Made by a program: the position numbers and the translations under genes. 64,000 nucleotides of DNA, taken from assembly GCA_013399305.1 (NCBI GenBank), contig VXAI01000195.1, positions 1,167,244-1,231,243 of the forward strand. The letters run 5' to 3'. This stretch comes from Rostratula benghalensis (taxonomy: Eukaryota; Chordata; Aves; Charadriiformes; Rostratulidae). Below, one piece after another: positions 41,602-53,331 of the stretch. The notes under the pieces were generated by a model, which was not told where the DNA came from, did no database searches, and was given only the letters and a program-made list of their open reading frames with translations. Position 1 is the first letter of the stretch; each line of letters begins with the position of its first letter.

Positions 41602-42548
41602 GTAAGCACAAAGACTTCAGGAGCTAAAGTGAAAAGTGGTCTCATTGTGTTGTAGTCTGGTTAGAAGTGGTTGTCAGACTCGGGCTGGACTACTCTTCTT
41701 GGAAGGAATAGGCCATCCCAACACAACAGCATCCTTCCTTCTCTCTCTTGCTTACCTCACAACCCAAACACAGGCGCAGACCTGTCCCTGCCAGAGGCTG
41801 TCCACACCTGGCAGAAGTCCTGGCATCTGCTTTGTGACAGGAATTAGCTGAGAAGGACACAGCTCAGAGCAAACGTTCTCGGCATAATACAGCCTTCCCT
41901 GGCAGGAGGAAGACCTCCTGGCAGACCCACGCACAACGCAAGGACTCCCAAGATAAGCTGGCAATGGACCAAAGTACAGATGCTGAGCTAGGATGGGACT
42001 GGCAAATTAAAGTGAGAGAAAGGAGGCCAAGAGCACCCAAGAGATGCTGAGACCGGGCAGCTCAGGCTCAAATCTTCTTTGTAGATACGTGCTGGAAGGG
42101 GACTAAGACACATGCTGGGGATAGAAGCATGAAGCCTGCACGTAGGGAATGGGGCCAGCATAGGGAAGGGTGACTTTAAGTTGGTTCTAGGAATTATCAA
42201 ACAATTAAAGATGTGATAAATTTCGTCTGTGGAACAGGAAATTGGCAATAATGCAGAAATGAAAGGAAGCAGTTGAGCTAACTGCTGGGCACTCTACAAA
42301 ATTGGCTATAAAAAAGAAGGACTGCTGTAAATATAAGGACAGCCGGGAGAGGACATTGCTGGTAATAAAACCCCTGCTCCCCATGCGGGAAATGGGGAAA
42401 CACAGAGCCGAAGTCATGTAGATATCAACTGCGGCTGTGCTTGTTCAGGATGTACAGCTGAACAGTGATAATGGAAGGCCAGAAGCAAAGTGTGTGCTGG
42501 GTTAGCTCACCCCTGCTCTGAATTGATGGTATTAGATCAAAATGCTTC
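41602..42548. other. Unclassified segment, partly LTR-like
   Basis: A-rich, low-GC segment differing in base composition from its neighbours. Near its end it contains a TATA word (42307-42316) and an AATAAA signal (42364-42369). A degenerate CATGCGGGAAATGGGGAAAC word at about 42382 resembles a MIR core. I cannot name the element. Confidence 0.25.
42307..42369 (+). promoter_or_regulatory. TATA-box and AATAAA pair, LTR-like spacing
   Basis: TATAAAAAAG at 42307-42316 is followed 48 bases later by AATAAA at 42364-42369. Such close spacing of a promoter TATA and a polyadenylation signal in the same orientation is typical of retroviral-type LTRs with a short R region. No gag/pol remnant, no convincing TG...CA ends and no target-site duplication were found, so the LTR identification is tentative. 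Confidence 0.25.
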
Positions 42549-42580
42549 AAAAAATTAAAAAAATAAAATAAAATAAAAAA
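42549..42580. repeat. (AAAAT)n A-rich repeat
   Basis: A run of A with single T interruptions, about 32 bases. It may be the tail of a decayed retroposon. Confidence 0.85.
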
Positions 42581-42708
42581 TTGAAAACACACCCTGCTAT
42601 TCTCAGGGTGCTGACCAGAATCTTGGCCTGAGCTCCCAAGGAAAGAGGCTCCGAGGAAAGGTACCTCCACCCACAAGCTGGGAAAGTGTCACTCTGGTAT
42701 TTGTACAG

Positions 42709-42950
42709 GCATCAGGATAAAGGGTGAGCTAATTGCCTCAGATTGCACTGCATCAAACGAGCACATAATGAACACTAGGATTGGGGTCAGGCAAATGCAG
42801 CCCATGGAAATTGCCTTTGAAGCTGGAGCCCCGGTGAAGAGCCATCTGCAGGAAGGTCTCAGCAGCAAACGCTGCACTCTGCCGCTGTGGGAGCCGTTCT
42901 TCTCCCGTGCAGGCAGCAGCAACAACAGCTTCATGACAAAACTGAGCTAA
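42709..42950 (+). other. Open frame behind an acceptor-like site (uncertain exon)
   Basis: After a TTTGTACAG acceptor-like sequence (ending at 42708), a frame stays open for 80 codons to TAA (42948-42950). Its translation includes IKGELIASDCTASNEH and, further on, EIAFEAGAPVKSHLQEGLSS, with balanced amino-acid use that looks more protein-like than most frames here. A strong donor-like GAG/GTAAGA follows at about 43018, beyond the stop. I recognise no family. Antisense to it an 81-codon frame is also open, which weakens the case. It could be a terminal exon, a conserved non-coding element or chance. Confidence 0.22.
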
Positions 42951-44800
42951 TGAATTGTTAAGATTGACTGGAGCTATTTTCAGGACAAAACCTGCAGCAA
43001 AATTCTAGCTATAAGAGGTAAGAAAAAAAACCAAAACAAACCCAGCTGCTCTGTGTTCCAGAGGCAGCAAATTGATTTTCGTGGGACACAAGGACGTGGA
43101 AGGCCCCTTGGACTGGTGCTCACAACCCCTGCTTTCCTTCTGCCTTTGTATGGAGATGGCTGGGGGTAAGGGTGGAGGTGGGGACAGGGAATTTTGCTCT
43201 GCTCTGCTGCTGCTGCACTCCTTGGGGCTTGTGGCCATCAGCAGGACACAGCTAAGAATCCTCAGCAGCTTCACATTTGCTGATGGCTGGGAGCTTGACC
43301 CTGACCAAGCTCTGTGCCGTGGAGGAAGTTCGCAGTGAAGCACACTCCCTTGGTCACCATGGATGTCCTTGTGCCTTTCATTAAGGCATAGTGATTTCTT
43401 CTGAGGAGGTGGCCAAAGCAAAAAAGCTGGACTGGGGAAGTGCTTTGCAATGCACACTGTAGAGGGGTGATCTCTCTCACCACAGCCACCTGGACCTGCT
43501 GGGCTGTCCTACAGCACACCCCCTCCAGCTCCTAAAGAGGGGTGGTGGGGACCCAAATGGGGCATGCACATGGCAGACAAGGATTCTTGGGGTGTCTCTG
43601 AGAAACCACGGGGAGCTCAGGGGACTCCAGCAGCTCTGTGCAGCTGCTGTAGCAGATCTGCTCAGGACCCTGAACAGTGGCCTCCTCTCAGGGCATTCTC
43701 TGAGCCTGCTTTTGGCCCACTCTTGGCTCATTACCTGGATGGTGGCATGGGTGCCAGCCCACACCCACAGACTGGCTGTCCTGCCATCCCACAGCCATTC
43801 CTTAGCTCCTCTCTGCCTTCCAGCACCCAGAGAGTGAGTCTGCCCATCTCCACGACCAAGAGGGCTTATAAACTTCTGTGCCAGGCTTTGTTTCAATAAA
43901 AATGACGTCGAATTCATGTACAGGTACCTTAGGGAGAGGCAGAACAGAGGAAATTCTGTTTTATAAAGCCTACTCCACACCCCATCTGCTGTAGCCCTGT
44001 ACTTCCATGTCAAAAAATGTCACTTCTGCACCAAGGCAGCACCTTCCTCAACTCCCTGATATCTCCTCCTTGCCCCTCCAAGCAGCCCCACTGTGTCACA
44101 GGTTTCCCCAGGAGGAACAATCCTGACCCATCCCTTCCCTATACCCTGCCCAGACCCTCAGTCTGGGTGCTAAGCAGAGACCATGGGCTGCTGCAGGCTG
44201 GGTGGTTGCTGAGGGGTTGATGTGACCCTGGCAGTGCTCATACCTCCCACAACATCTCCACAGACACCTTGGACTGTGTCTTGCCCTGTGAGCCTGCATG
44301 AAACACCAGGATGAGCATGGAGGGGGGTGGCCCTCAGCACCTGGGGAGCAGCATCATCCAAGCTCCTGATGACTGCAGGGCTCGTGGGTTGTGTTGATTT
44401 GAGGACCTCTGCTGTCTTCAACACCCCAACACAGCCCAGGGAGAACCTTAACCATGGCAGAGTGATGTGGTCCAACAGGAGACACGCAGCACAGGCTGGT
44501 ACCTTTGCAGAAAATTGCTCACTGACTAAAAATACACTTTTACCTTTCAGTGCAGACTCAGGCAGCGAAACAAGAGGCTCATCATGTGGCAGCAGCTGGG
44601 GTTGGGAAGGGAATTTGCCTCAGAGGCTCACCATAGTGTGGTCCATAGGGGAGCTGTGGGCACGTGCAAGCTGCTCTGCAGAGGTTCTCTGGGTGCAGGG
44701 GGGCGGCTGAGGCTAGCAGAACTCCAGCAGAAAGTCTGCAGTGAAGAAGAGGGGATGGATGAATCACCTCGTCTGCAGAGAGCTCACACTCACCCCATCT
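42951..44800. other. Unique non-coding DNA
   Basis: No recognised gene. The first 70 bases are AT-rich with a CTAATGAATTG word. A TGACGTCG near-CRE lies at 43903-43910. An acceptor-like ACTTTTACCTTTCAG ends at about 44550 without a matching donor. Confidence 0.42.
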
Positions 44801-44804
44801 CCCA

Positions 44805-44970
44805 CCACTAATTAATGCCAACACTAAATACAAACACATCCAAGTTACTCACTAATAGGTTGTGGATGGGCTGAAATGCAGAGCCTTCACCAGCACTTGT
44901 TTTAAAAATGAAGCAAACTCCCACATGGAAACCTCCAGCTCCACTTGAAGCTGCTAATTTATTCCCCGTC
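44805..44970. other. Candidate conserved non-coding element
   Basis: AT-rich, non-repetitive island with CACTAATTAATGCC, CTCACTAATAGG, TTGTTTTAAAAATG and GCTGCTAATTTATTCC words. Motif-only evidence. Confidence 0.28.
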
Positions 44971-46234
44971 CCGCTGCTCAGCCTCCAGACGTACCCCAGT
45001 AGGAGTGATGAGTCTCAGCAGCCAACTCTGGAGCTGCCCGTGCCCACCCTGAACTCTTCTGTGCACCATAAAAAACAGCCCTGATGCTAGAAGATGATGG
45101 CAAGAAGGGGCAGGGAAAGAGCTGAAGGCCTGGGATGGAGAGCAGGATGCAACTCTAAGACACGGGGTTATCTGATAGAGAGGTACCTGGAGAAGGTTCG
45201 TGGAAGAAACTTCTTTGGCTAGACCACACAGGATACTCGGGTGGCAGATGGGGCCATGCTGCACCTCTGTGGCCTTTTCCTGTCTCATAAACCCAGCCAT
45301 GGCACTCACAGGAGTTTCTACGGAGCATGGGTCTCTGCTCTCACAGCAGGCAGCCAAATGTCCATGTTTCATTAATGCTCAGTTCTTAATGCAGCTGGTC
45401 TCTGTGACCCCTGTAGTCCCCAGGCAATGGGAATCAATATCTTCTTACAAGGCAGTGTATAATCTATGTGATATAGCATGTGCACTGCAGACTTACTGGA
45501 AAGACCATCCTGCTCCACCAGGGTCAGCCTGGGACAGGACAGCACGGATCATTTGCCTGCACTGGTCTCAAGGGGCTGGGTATCAGCATGGGCTGGTGGT
45601 AAGTGGTTATTTACAGGGAGCATTCACTATAGTTTAATTTAAATAATGAGGCTGAAATCCCACTTTGAACTTGAACGGGGTCTGTGAAGCCCCCATACCA
45701 GCATCCTGGGACGTGTGGAGGTGGCTGGCCACTGGCTACTGAGTGCCACCCTGCTGCCTTGATGCACCCAGCTGTGCAAGGGATGCCTGTGGACAGCTGC
45801 TCCTGCTCCCAGACAGGGCCCTTCCTGACATCTTCAGGCAAAGCTCTGCCTCGTGCAGAAGCAAAGAAGGTAAGAATTGCAGTGCTGCATGGACCCAGCT
45901 GGCCCAAATGGAGCCACGCTCATGCCATGGGGCAATGAAGCCCAGCAATCCTCCCGCCCTGCGACTCCCTGCCATGGGGAAGCCCCTCTTGCTGCCTTGA
46001 CCACCAAGGCCTTGAGAGAGAGATCCTGGTACCAGCATCACTGCCGCAGGCTGCTGCACAGAGTGCATGGGCAGGTACATGGTGGGCTAGTGCCCCCTCT
46101 ATGCTGAGGGTCCAGCAGTGCCCTTGAAGTGGCCGGGACGTCAGGGAGCAGCAGGCGATGTGCCTGTGTTGATAGCAGCCCCCACGCACCCCTCTAGCAG
46201 CTGGGCCCAGCTGCCTGGGCACCTATGGGTAATC
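44971..46234. other. Unique non-coding DNA
   Basis: No recognisable gene. A small AT-rich patch with TATAGTTTAATTTAAATAATG lies at about 45630. A good GTAAGA donor-like word at about 45871 has no convincing exon before it. Confidence 0.42.
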
Positions 46235-46365
46235 CATCTGCTGAACATGCTACAGGCCATTAGCTTTAACTGGAGGGAGTTGTGGGTAGAATCATTAAAG
46301 GAAAAGTTCACAACGCAATTAATAAAGCACCTCATTAGGTTTCCTGCCTATATGAGCACACAGCT
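46235..46365. other. Candidate conserved non-coding element
   Basis: It contains GGCCATTAGCTTTAAC, GAATCATTAAAGG, GCAATTAATAAAGC (46315-46328) and CTCATTAGG. Four TAAT/ATTA cores fall within 100 bases of otherwise GC-balanced DNA. Confidence 0.33.
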
Positions 46366-47518
46366 CCCGCTACCGGCTCTTGCAGGTCTCTTGCTTTTGT
46401 TCCCCATAAGAAGACATTCACTTTCTTCTCAGGAGGCAGCTGATGGCTGAAGATGACACCAACAGGGTGCTGCTTCTGGACCATGACTTGTGTCTGGTCG
46501 GTATTTATCCCACTGCTGTCCTGCCCAAGTGCCCTACATCCCCAGATGCCTGCAGGATGGCTCTCCACATCCAGGGCAAACAGAGAGGGCACACATGATG
46601 CAAACCCACCACTGTGCAGTGGGGGTGCAGAAGGCATCTGCCGTGATGCCAACACCAGGGAACAGCAGTAGCTTTGCTTTGCCCTGCTTTGCCCATGCAG
46701 TCCCACTTGCTGCATGGGTACCAGCAGCATCTTCAAGGCTGTTTGCACTTTTATCTCGTACTCTTGGACATCCATTACAACTAAAACCAGACTCTTTACC
46801 CCCTCTGGCTCTCTTTGTGCTCCTCCACGTCGTCATGATCGCCCTTACTGCCAGGCAGTACCAGTGCACCAGGGCGATGTTGTTCACCACCCTCCAGGGG
46901 CTGTAAGGAGTCCTAAAGGAGGCCAAGGGCTGCACTTGGGGATTTGCTACTCAGAGCCTCCTGTAGTGGCACACTGGGGTCTTTAGTGTAGGTTTCTGCC
47001 TCTCCAGAGAGTTTGCAAGGATGAATACAGGGTCCAAGCTGTCTCCTGGCCATGCTTGACTGGAAACAGTGGCCATGTGCAGGGCTATGTTTGCCACCCT
47101 AGGCCACCACCAGGCACAGAGATTGCTTTCAGAGACCGATTTTGCATCTCCTTTCCAGGCTGCCTCTCACAGCTACACAAGGTCCTTTTGCTGTCCTGTC
47201 CCAGCACCCACTGGAAGCTGCTGTGTGCTCCAGGTGCCTGGAACTTACTCCCAGAAGTGTCTGCCCAGCAGCCTGGAGGGGACCCTTCTTGGATGCACCA
47301 TAGAAATGAAAGCTTCAGGAGGTGTTGTCGTTACCAACTGGTCTTTTTGCTGCCAGCAACTGTTTCACATCACTGACTCTTTCTAGGCTTCTTTCATCCT
47401 ATCCTCACCCTTGAAAATCTCCAAGGTCTTGTCTCTCATTGACAAGGAGAGCACCCACCAGACCCATCTCTGCTCAGAAGCTGGCAGGGGTCCATGCTAG
47501 GTCCTAGCAGACAAATGC
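46366..47518. other. Unique non-coding DNA
   Basis: No recognisable gene or repeat. Confidence 0.45.
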
Positions 47519-47832
47519 CATAGAATCATAGAAACAGAATGCTTCTGGTTGGAAAGGATATTGAAGATTATCCAGTACCACCCCCTTCCATGGGCAGGGA
47601 CATCTCCCAGTAGACCAGGTTGCTCAAAGCCCCATCCATCCTGGCCCCAGGGATGGGACATCCACAGCTCCTCTGGGCAACCTGGTCAGGGTCTCACCAC
47701 TCTCACAGCAAAGAATTTCTTCCTAATATTTCATTCAAATCTCCTCTCTTTCAGTGTAAAACCGTTCCTCCTTGTCCTATGGCTCCCCTTCCTAATCAAG
47801 ACTCCCTCCCCAGCTTTCCTGGAGCCCCTTTA
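47519..47832 (-). mobile_element. CR1 LINE 3' end
   Basis: On the plus strand it starts ATAGAATCATAGAAACAG and has 'GGTTGGAAAGGATATTG', 'CCATGGGCAGGGACATCTCC', 'AGACCAGGTTGCTCAAAGCC', 'CTCCTCTGGGCAACCTGG', 'AAGAATTTCTTCCTAATAT', and then 'CTCCCCAGCTTTCCTGGAGCC'. It belongs to the 'cacctcccac' UTR type and is truncated at the ORF2 boundary. Confidence 0.96.
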
Positions 47833-50009
47833 TGTGCCCCCCATGGCACTGAGGTGTGTGCAGCAGCAATCAGGTCCCAGCAGAGATCCCGTGTCAGGGC
47901 AAGGTTAGTGCTGTGGGGCCAATGGCTTCAAAAGCAATTGCTGGCTGTGCAGCCAGGCAAGAGAAGACCAAAGGTCCTGGAAAACAGTGGCCACCCTGTC
48001 CAGGAGAGCATCTCTGCAGGACCCAGGACTCCTGGCTGGAGTTGGTGCTGCCCATCCTTGCAGGCAGGCAGAGCTTCAAGGCAAGAATTGGACCCCATCA
48101 GAGCAGGGAAACAACCTGGGCATGAGGGAAGCAAGTGTGGAGGTGACCTTTTCTTGGAGTCATAAATGAAGAAAGCTGTGATGTTACTGGTGATGGACCC
48201 CTGTGGGAAAGAGAAGCAGTTAAATGCCAATTAATTGCATCTCTCTCCATCTGCAGGCTTAGAAAGGGGCTTGTCCAGAGGGGAGAGAGGTAGGACAGAG
48301 GGGAGGAAGAACCCAATAGGCAAACATTGAGAATGCTGCTGTATCAGAGAAGGGATTGCTGAGGATGGCAGTAGGGGCAAGGAACAATTCTAACCACGCA
48401 CAGGAGCCTTGGAGAAGGCAAGGGAGAGACTCCAGGTCCCACTCCTGCCCTTTGAGGTATACTGTTTTGGGACCAGCCATCCCTCTCCTGTCTCATGAGA
48501 TGGTGGAGTGTGTGAGCAGGGCTCAGAGGAGGTGGCAGCAGATTTCACACCTAAATCAGACTCCTTCTCTGCCTAATCTCAGCCAGTACAAGTGGCTTAA
48601 CTCATCGGACCAGTTCCAAATCCTCCTCTCCTCCTCCTGATCCCACCTAAGCCCCGAGTTTTCCCCCCTTGATAATCTCCTATTCACTGGGATCATGGGA
48701 TTGCTCTGCCAACTGCACAAATCCAGACGCTTTGCTGCTGTGCAGGGACCCAAATGGGAATGGATGCAGATGGTGAATTTTAACCAGGTCTTCCTGCTCC
48801 CCATCACTGCCTTAGTCCTGCTGCTCCCTTCCCATGAACACTGCAGTCCAGCAGAGAGCCTGGCAAACCAAATACACGACGCTACATGGGGAGAGATGCC
48901 CACATCCCATGAAACCCCTAGGTTGCTATGGCAGAGCACAGTGCTCAGACATACCCCTGGGGACCAGGATAGGATGCAGGGCATCCTGGGGAGAGCTGAT
49001 CCTCACTGATGTGTGTTTATGGGATGGAGTACACATGGACATAGGCTGTGTGTGGGCTCCAGGGTATCCCCAGCAGTAAGATGGGAAACAGGGCCAGGCA
49101 GCTCCACTGAGACCCAGCCCCAACAGCAAGGGCAGGGCATGCTCTGCTCTGCCAGTCATGTACTTCATGTACTTCAGTTCAACACTCCACATCCTTGTCT
49201 TTGCTGCTTTGTTGGTTTTTTTTTTTTGTCTTTCAGTCTGGATTCCCTATAAGGTTTTTCACCCCCAGGAGTGATTATCTTTGGAATTATGGGCAAAGTG
49301 CCCCATAGCATCACATTTAAGGAGGGATGGAGGAATAAGTGATTGCTGTTGGAGCACAGTGGGCTTGGCTCTGATTTCACATAGGGGTTTCCTTCATCTC
49401 TCCTACAATAGCCTTATGCCTAATGATATTTGTCTAATTAGAAACATGCCCAATTGTTTTACACAGTAGGAAAATGTGCTGCTTGGCAATGCTGCGGTAT
49501 ATAATAGGGATGAGGAGTATGCAGAGCCCTGAAATAGATGTGATTTAGATGAGAAAGAAAGATTATATTCAGGTGCTCTGTTCTGTCAGAGAGCCTTTGA
49601 TTTGGTGGATTGTGTAGCATGAAAGGCCAGGCTTGTTACAGCCTTTGTGTGACTAAGAGTAAGATATTAAAGTTTGATGCACTGCTCTGGGAGACGCTAC
49701 GTGATGGATTGAGAAGACTTGCTAGGCAATGTAGGAGCTGTGTAGGGCCTTTAGGAACTTTGGGGGCTGTTTGTGATATATTTCCTTGCCTAATGGTTTG
49801 CACGTGAGCAGAGTGCTAAGGTTGGAGTCCAGATTGCTTATGTGACCTTGGTATATGATTTTCATACACAGGAACATTTGGTTCTGTGCAGGGAGCAGCT
49901 CCTCATGAATTGCATGCAGTGACCCTGGGTGTCGGTGAGCAACCTGTTATTTCATTTCTTACGCTTTAGAAAGACTTATGGCTCATATTACTGGGATGTT
50001 TTCTCTGCA
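47833..50009. other. Unique non-coding DNA with an AT-rich patch
   Basis: No recognised gene. A (T)n run lies at about 49215-49228. From 49385 to 49810 the sequence is AT-richer, with CCTAATGATATTTGTCTAAT (homeodomain cores) near 49420. An AFDLVD-like peptide near 49595 hints at a very old LINE RT but is too weak to call. Confidence 0.38.
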
Positions 50010-50155
50010 CAGAATGCTACAGCGTTGGGTGGGAAGGCTCCTTGGAGGTCCCTGGTCCTCTCTTGGGACTATATCCAACACTATCTCAGGCCATTGTTAC
50101 ATGTAGCTGAGCCTTGAAAGCCTCCAAGGACAGAGACACCTCCAAATCTCCCAGT
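50010..50155 (-). mobile_element. Decayed CR1 LINE 3' end
   Basis: In reverse complement the segment runs 'GGAGGTGTCTCTGTCCTTGG', 'AGGCTTTCAAGGCTCAGCTA', 'CAATGGCCTGAGATAG', then 'GGACCTCCAAGGAGCC'. This follows the CR1 3'-UTR order but with many substitutions, and the octamer tail is gone. It is more diverged than the other minus-strand copies. Confidence 0.55.
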
Positions 50156-50275
50156 GAACTACTGTGTCTGGGTGGAACATGCAGCAGAGTTTGGGCCTGG
50201 GGTGGGTTTGCAGCAGCTCATCTCACCCAGACACCTCCTGCCTATTTGGCACATCTCCTCATCCTTTCCCCACAG

Positions 50276-50366
50276 ACGTGACGGATGGAGCAGCACTGTG
50301 GCCAGCTGTGACAGGACCCCGCTGTTGCACACCCCAGCCCTTGGTCGTGCAGGGTCATGGACAGCG
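50276..50366 (+). other. Possible 91-bp exon with good splice signals
   Basis: The pyrimidine tract and AG (ATCCTTTCCCCACAG, ending 50275) and the donor (ACAGCG/GTGAGC, exon end 50366) are both close to vertebrate consensus. Two of the three frames stay open across the 91 bases. The predicted peptides are not recognisable, so a non-coding RNA exon or chance pairing is equally possible. Confidence 0.22.
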
Positions 50367-52384
50367 GTGAGCAGGGCACTGGTCCCCATGGAGGAGCCAG
50401 TGAGCCCATGATGTCAAAGCCAGCTGAGACTTACTGATTGATGGACCTTGGACAACTGCAAGTTGAGACCAGAGAGGCTTCTTCAGGAAAACCTTGGGGG
50501 TTCAAAGACTACTGGGCAGCATTTCCTTCCCAGAGCTGACAGGGTTACATCCCTGAAGCATCCAGGGTGTGTTGTAGGTGCGTGCTTGTATTTGGTTACC
50601 AATGCACAGGGACAAGCCTTTTCTCCAGCCCCTCACCAGTGCAGGGCAGGGGGAATGGGTAGTGCTGATATGCTCCATGTCAGCATCACACCTACACGTG
50701 GGAGTCTTTCCAACAGCAAGCACTGCGGCATGTCCATCCCAAGGATGCTCCCAGGACTGCAGTTTCCAGACCTAAAGCCGGCCGCACTGCAGGGAGGAAG
50801 CGATCAGAAGCGATCAGGCCCATGGACAGCTCAGCTGTGACACATGTCCTAGGACTAAGTCTTCCATACTTGCTTTAACCTTTTTCTGGTGACTTGTGGT
50901 GGCTGTGTTAAACAATGATATGCCTGCAACATGACAGTAATTTGTTTAAAGAGCCCACACTTGTCCTTGTTAGTGCTCACTCGGTGCTCTGACAGTCCTG
51001 TCAAAAGCTTCTGCACATTTTTCAGTTCTCTCCCTCATTTGCTCCTGTCACCATTGGGAAACATTCAGATAACAATGGCCCTGGTGGCATTTGAGCAGCT
51101 CAGGGGCCTTTGCTCAGCCGCATCATGCCTGCTTGGCACAATGAGCAGTCACTGTGCCCAGGGATGCACAGCTGTACCCTCAGCCCAGCACAGACCACCT
51201 GGCTGTCTCCCTGCCCTGGCTCGGCCCATTGAAGCAGCACCACCAATGAGTCTGTGGGTACCAAAAGGTTTCCCAGTGCTCCAGACCAGAGCACGACACT
51301 GACCTTGTGCCCTAATGCCACCTCAGAGCTGGGACTTTGCATGGCTGCATCATGGGGATGGTCTGGGCAGGGAGAAGGCACTGGTTCCTGTCCAGTAGTA
51401 GGCATACAGTGCAGGTGGTAGTTTGGGCATTTCTGAACAGAAAAGAGGGGTTTCCACTTAAAAAAGACGAGCAAGGAGCTCAGGTGCCTCCTGCCCTCTT
51501 GCCATAAGATGACTATGCAGAAAGGGGATGCTGCTGTCACCAGCTCTGGCTGCCAGGCTTCAGGCTGAAGGTAACTAGTGTAGGCAGAGCATTAGGAATG
51601 CAGAGACTGGCCCTCTCCGGGGATGTGGCTGGGAGCGAGGTGCCTTTCAGAGCATTTAAGAGCTAATGCTTTGGTGTCCAGGGAATTCCCACACAGATGA
51701 ACTTCAGGTCTGAGCAGGGCATCAGAGAGAGTAGGTAGATTTATGCTGAGGTTTGGGTAAATTGTAGTGAGCTTGAAGGTTTGACAGGGCTGGGAGCACC
51801 AAGCAGCAGATTCAGTATGCAAAGAGAGCAGCCTGCTCCAAGAGCTGAGCCCTGCCTGAGAGTTTCTGGCCTGGACCATGCAGTTAACATTGGGCAATTT
51901 GAGTGGTTCCTCTCCTGTATTGACTATGGATACCCCAGAGGAGGGAACAGGTTTGGGGGATGGGGGTGGAAATTACACTCAAAGACCCATAACTATCTGC
52001 AACCCTGCACTGGGATGAGCAGCCCTTCCCAACACATGCAATCTCCTCCCCTTGGGTATAGGCAACATGTGGCTTGTCCAGCTCAGTCTGTTCACACACA
52101 GACATCCCCTGCACCCTTCCCAGGGGGTGCCCTGGGCAGTTTGCTCTCCCTGTGCACCAATAAGGGTGCCTGGGTGCCACCTGCAACACCACTGTCTTGC
52201 CCAGGATCAGGACATTCCACCCTGCCCCTTCTGTGATGCCTGCCCACCCCAGCATATCAGATACTGGCCCGGATCCACAGAGCCTCAGGGAGATGACAAG
52301 CCCAGAGAAACTCATTTCCCATTGATAATGTTGTATTTTCAGAGTGCATGTAGACAAATGGGGCCAAATGTTCCCCCTCCCTGA
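50367..52384. other. Unique non-coding DNA
   Basis: No recognisable gene or transposon. Confidence 0.45.
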
Positions 52385-52550
52385 AGCCATCAAAGCACCA
52401 ATGACTCCGTAATATTTAATGGCTTGTTTTGCTCCCTAAATGATACAATGAAAAGGATTATTAATGTTAATAGCATTCTTATCATATTTTAATAGCATCA
52501 TGTATAACCAAAATGTCATCTCAGCACATATTTCTCTTGCTCTCACCCAG
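52385..52550. promoter_or_regulatory. Candidate enhancer, AT-rich
   Basis: A sharply AT-rich 160-base island: CGTAATATTTAATGGC, GGATTATTAATGTTAATAGC and ATCATATTTTAATAGCATC. It carries several TTAAT/TAATG homeodomain cores and lacks repeats or ORFs. It is one of the lowest-GC non-repetitive patches in the window. Confidence 0.38.
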
Positions 52551-53331
52551 GGCACGGAGTAATCATGCTCTAGAGATGCAGTGAGGGAAGAGTCATTGGG
52601 CAACAGGGTGGAAAGGGGAGCTGGGGCTCAAGGCTTGAGCTGGACTCATCTGGCTGGAGAGAAGGGATGCAAAACCACATGAAGAAACTCTCCCCTGCAG
52701 GAAGGGGAAGGAGGGGAAACCGAAGGGCTGTGAGGGGTGATGGGCAGTGGAAGGATGCTCGAGGGGAAAGTTGCACAAGGCACCTCCAGCCAGAAATCCT
52801 GGATGTTGAAGGAGATGCTTACATGGACCCTAAGCATCCGTCAAGTCCAGCTGGTCTGTCCGGCCAGGAAAGGGCTGGAGCCCCCAGACAAGGGAGGTCA
52901 AGCCATTACTTCCCCAAGAACAGGGCAGGATTCCCCGGGATCCCCCAGGACCTGCCAAACACACTCCTAGTGCCACTTCTTTTCGTGACACATTGGCCTC
53001 CATCAAGAACAACTGTCAGTGATAGACTCCAATTTTCAGCGTATCATTTCACAGTCCAGTGAGCATTTTCCTGGGTTTTTTTTCTTTTTTTTTTTTTCCC
53101 CCTCCTGTTCAATCCATTTTATAGATTAGTTTAACTAGGCTGAAAATCCACATTTTTCATGTGGGGTTTTGTTTCCCTTGTTTTCAGCCCTCATCTCCTT
53201 GCCAGGCAGGGACTGCAATGGGTGGAAGCTGAGCACAAGGGCCCCTTTGGGTAGAGCCCTCAAGGACAATGTCACTCCATGTTTCCAATCCCCAATATAA
53301 ATAACTGCATTTCCACAAGGGAATGGCGAAA
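52551..53331. other. Unique non-coding DNA
   Basis: It includes a poly-T tract at 53076-53097. Nothing else recognisable. Confidence 0.45.
53076..53097. repeat. Poly-T tract
   Basis: About 21 T with a single C interruption. Confidence 0.8.

Noticed and set aside
42380..42420. MIR SINE suggested by a GGGAAATGGGGAAAC word
   Set aside because: Only one block matches; no 5' or 3' MIR parts seen.
49500..49810. Ancient LINE RT suggested by an AFDLVD-like peptide
   Set aside because: A single six-residue match without the neighbouring RT blocks; insufficient.
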